8,517 nucleotides of DNA from the NCBI GenBank assembly GCA_015231995.1, contig JADGAO010000145.1, forward strand, positions 1-8,517. The letters run 5' to 3'. A program made the translations under genes and the position numbers. The stretch is from Nitrospinota bacterium (GTDB lineage Bacteria > Nitrospinota_A > UBA7883 > JACRLM01). Under the pieces are notes generated by a model. That model had not been told where the DNA came from. It saw only the letters and a program-made list of their open reading frames with translations, and ran no database searches. Numbering within the stretch: the first letter of the stretch is position 1; each line of letters opens with the position of its first letter. Shown here piece by piece: positions 8,477-8,517 of this stretch.

Positions 8477-8517
8477 ATGATTAGGGATATGCTCCGTGGC
8501 GTGACGGACAGCGTGAA
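8477..8517 (+). CDS. Possible start of a downstream gene (truncated by window end)
   Basis: An ATG at 8477, 13 bases after the carB stop, opens a frame that stays open for 13 codons to the window edge, reading MIRDMLRGVTDSV. An in-frame ATG at 8489 is an alternative start. No strong ribosome binding site is visible before either. The short distance to carB would fit the next gene of an operon, but the fragment is too short to recognise a family. Confidence 0.3.
   Translation, partial: MIRDMLRGVTDSV

Overview
The window is a bacterial pyrimidine-biosynthesis locus with every credible gene on the + strand. The core genes are GC-rich and packed almost end to end. Family-level similarity of the proteins points to a Gram-negative-type bacterium of the Nitrospinota/Nitrospirota/deltaproteobacterial sort, but nothing in the sequence fixes the phylum.

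Layout: (1) positions 1-294 hold the C-terminal end of pyrB (aspartate carbamoyltransferase). (2) pyrC (dihydroorotase, 346-1626) follows after a short AT-rich gap. (3) carA (small subunit of carbamoyl-phosphate synthase, 1626-2747) overlaps pyrC by one base. (4) An uncharacterised gene (2744-3391) overlaps carA by four bases (ATGA). (5) From about 3392 to 5238 the operon is interrupted by an accessory segment. It contains a palindromic dispersed-repeat hairpin, a small YgiT-type zinc-finger gene with a damaged N terminus, a full-length and visibly AT-richer Mrr-type restriction endonuclease gene, a second intact YgiT-type zinc-finger gene, and about 330 bases of GC-rich palindromes without a gene. 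(6) carB (large subunit of carbamoyl-phosphate synthase, 5239-8463) resumes the pathway and is complete and canonical. (7) The last 54 bases may contain the start of another gene.

Functionally, CarA and CarB make carbamoyl phosphate from glutamine, bicarbonate and ATP; PyrB condenses it with aspartate; PyrC closes the ring to dihydroorotate. The CarB allosteric domain keeps the phosphate-binding residues known from E. coli, so UMP feedback (and perhaps IMP and ornithine effects) is plausible.

The most interesting part is the accessory segment between carA and carB. It looks like a small defence/toxin-antitoxin-like cassette bounded on both sides by dispersed palindromic repeats, inserted between two genes whose products form one enzyme. 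Both zinc-finger proteins resemble antitoxin-like YgiT/MqsA N-terminal domains, yet no partner toxin gene is present. One has lost its start and first zinc-ligand cysteine by what looks like a one-base deletion. I see no integrase, transposase, tRNA, rRNA or CRISPR array.
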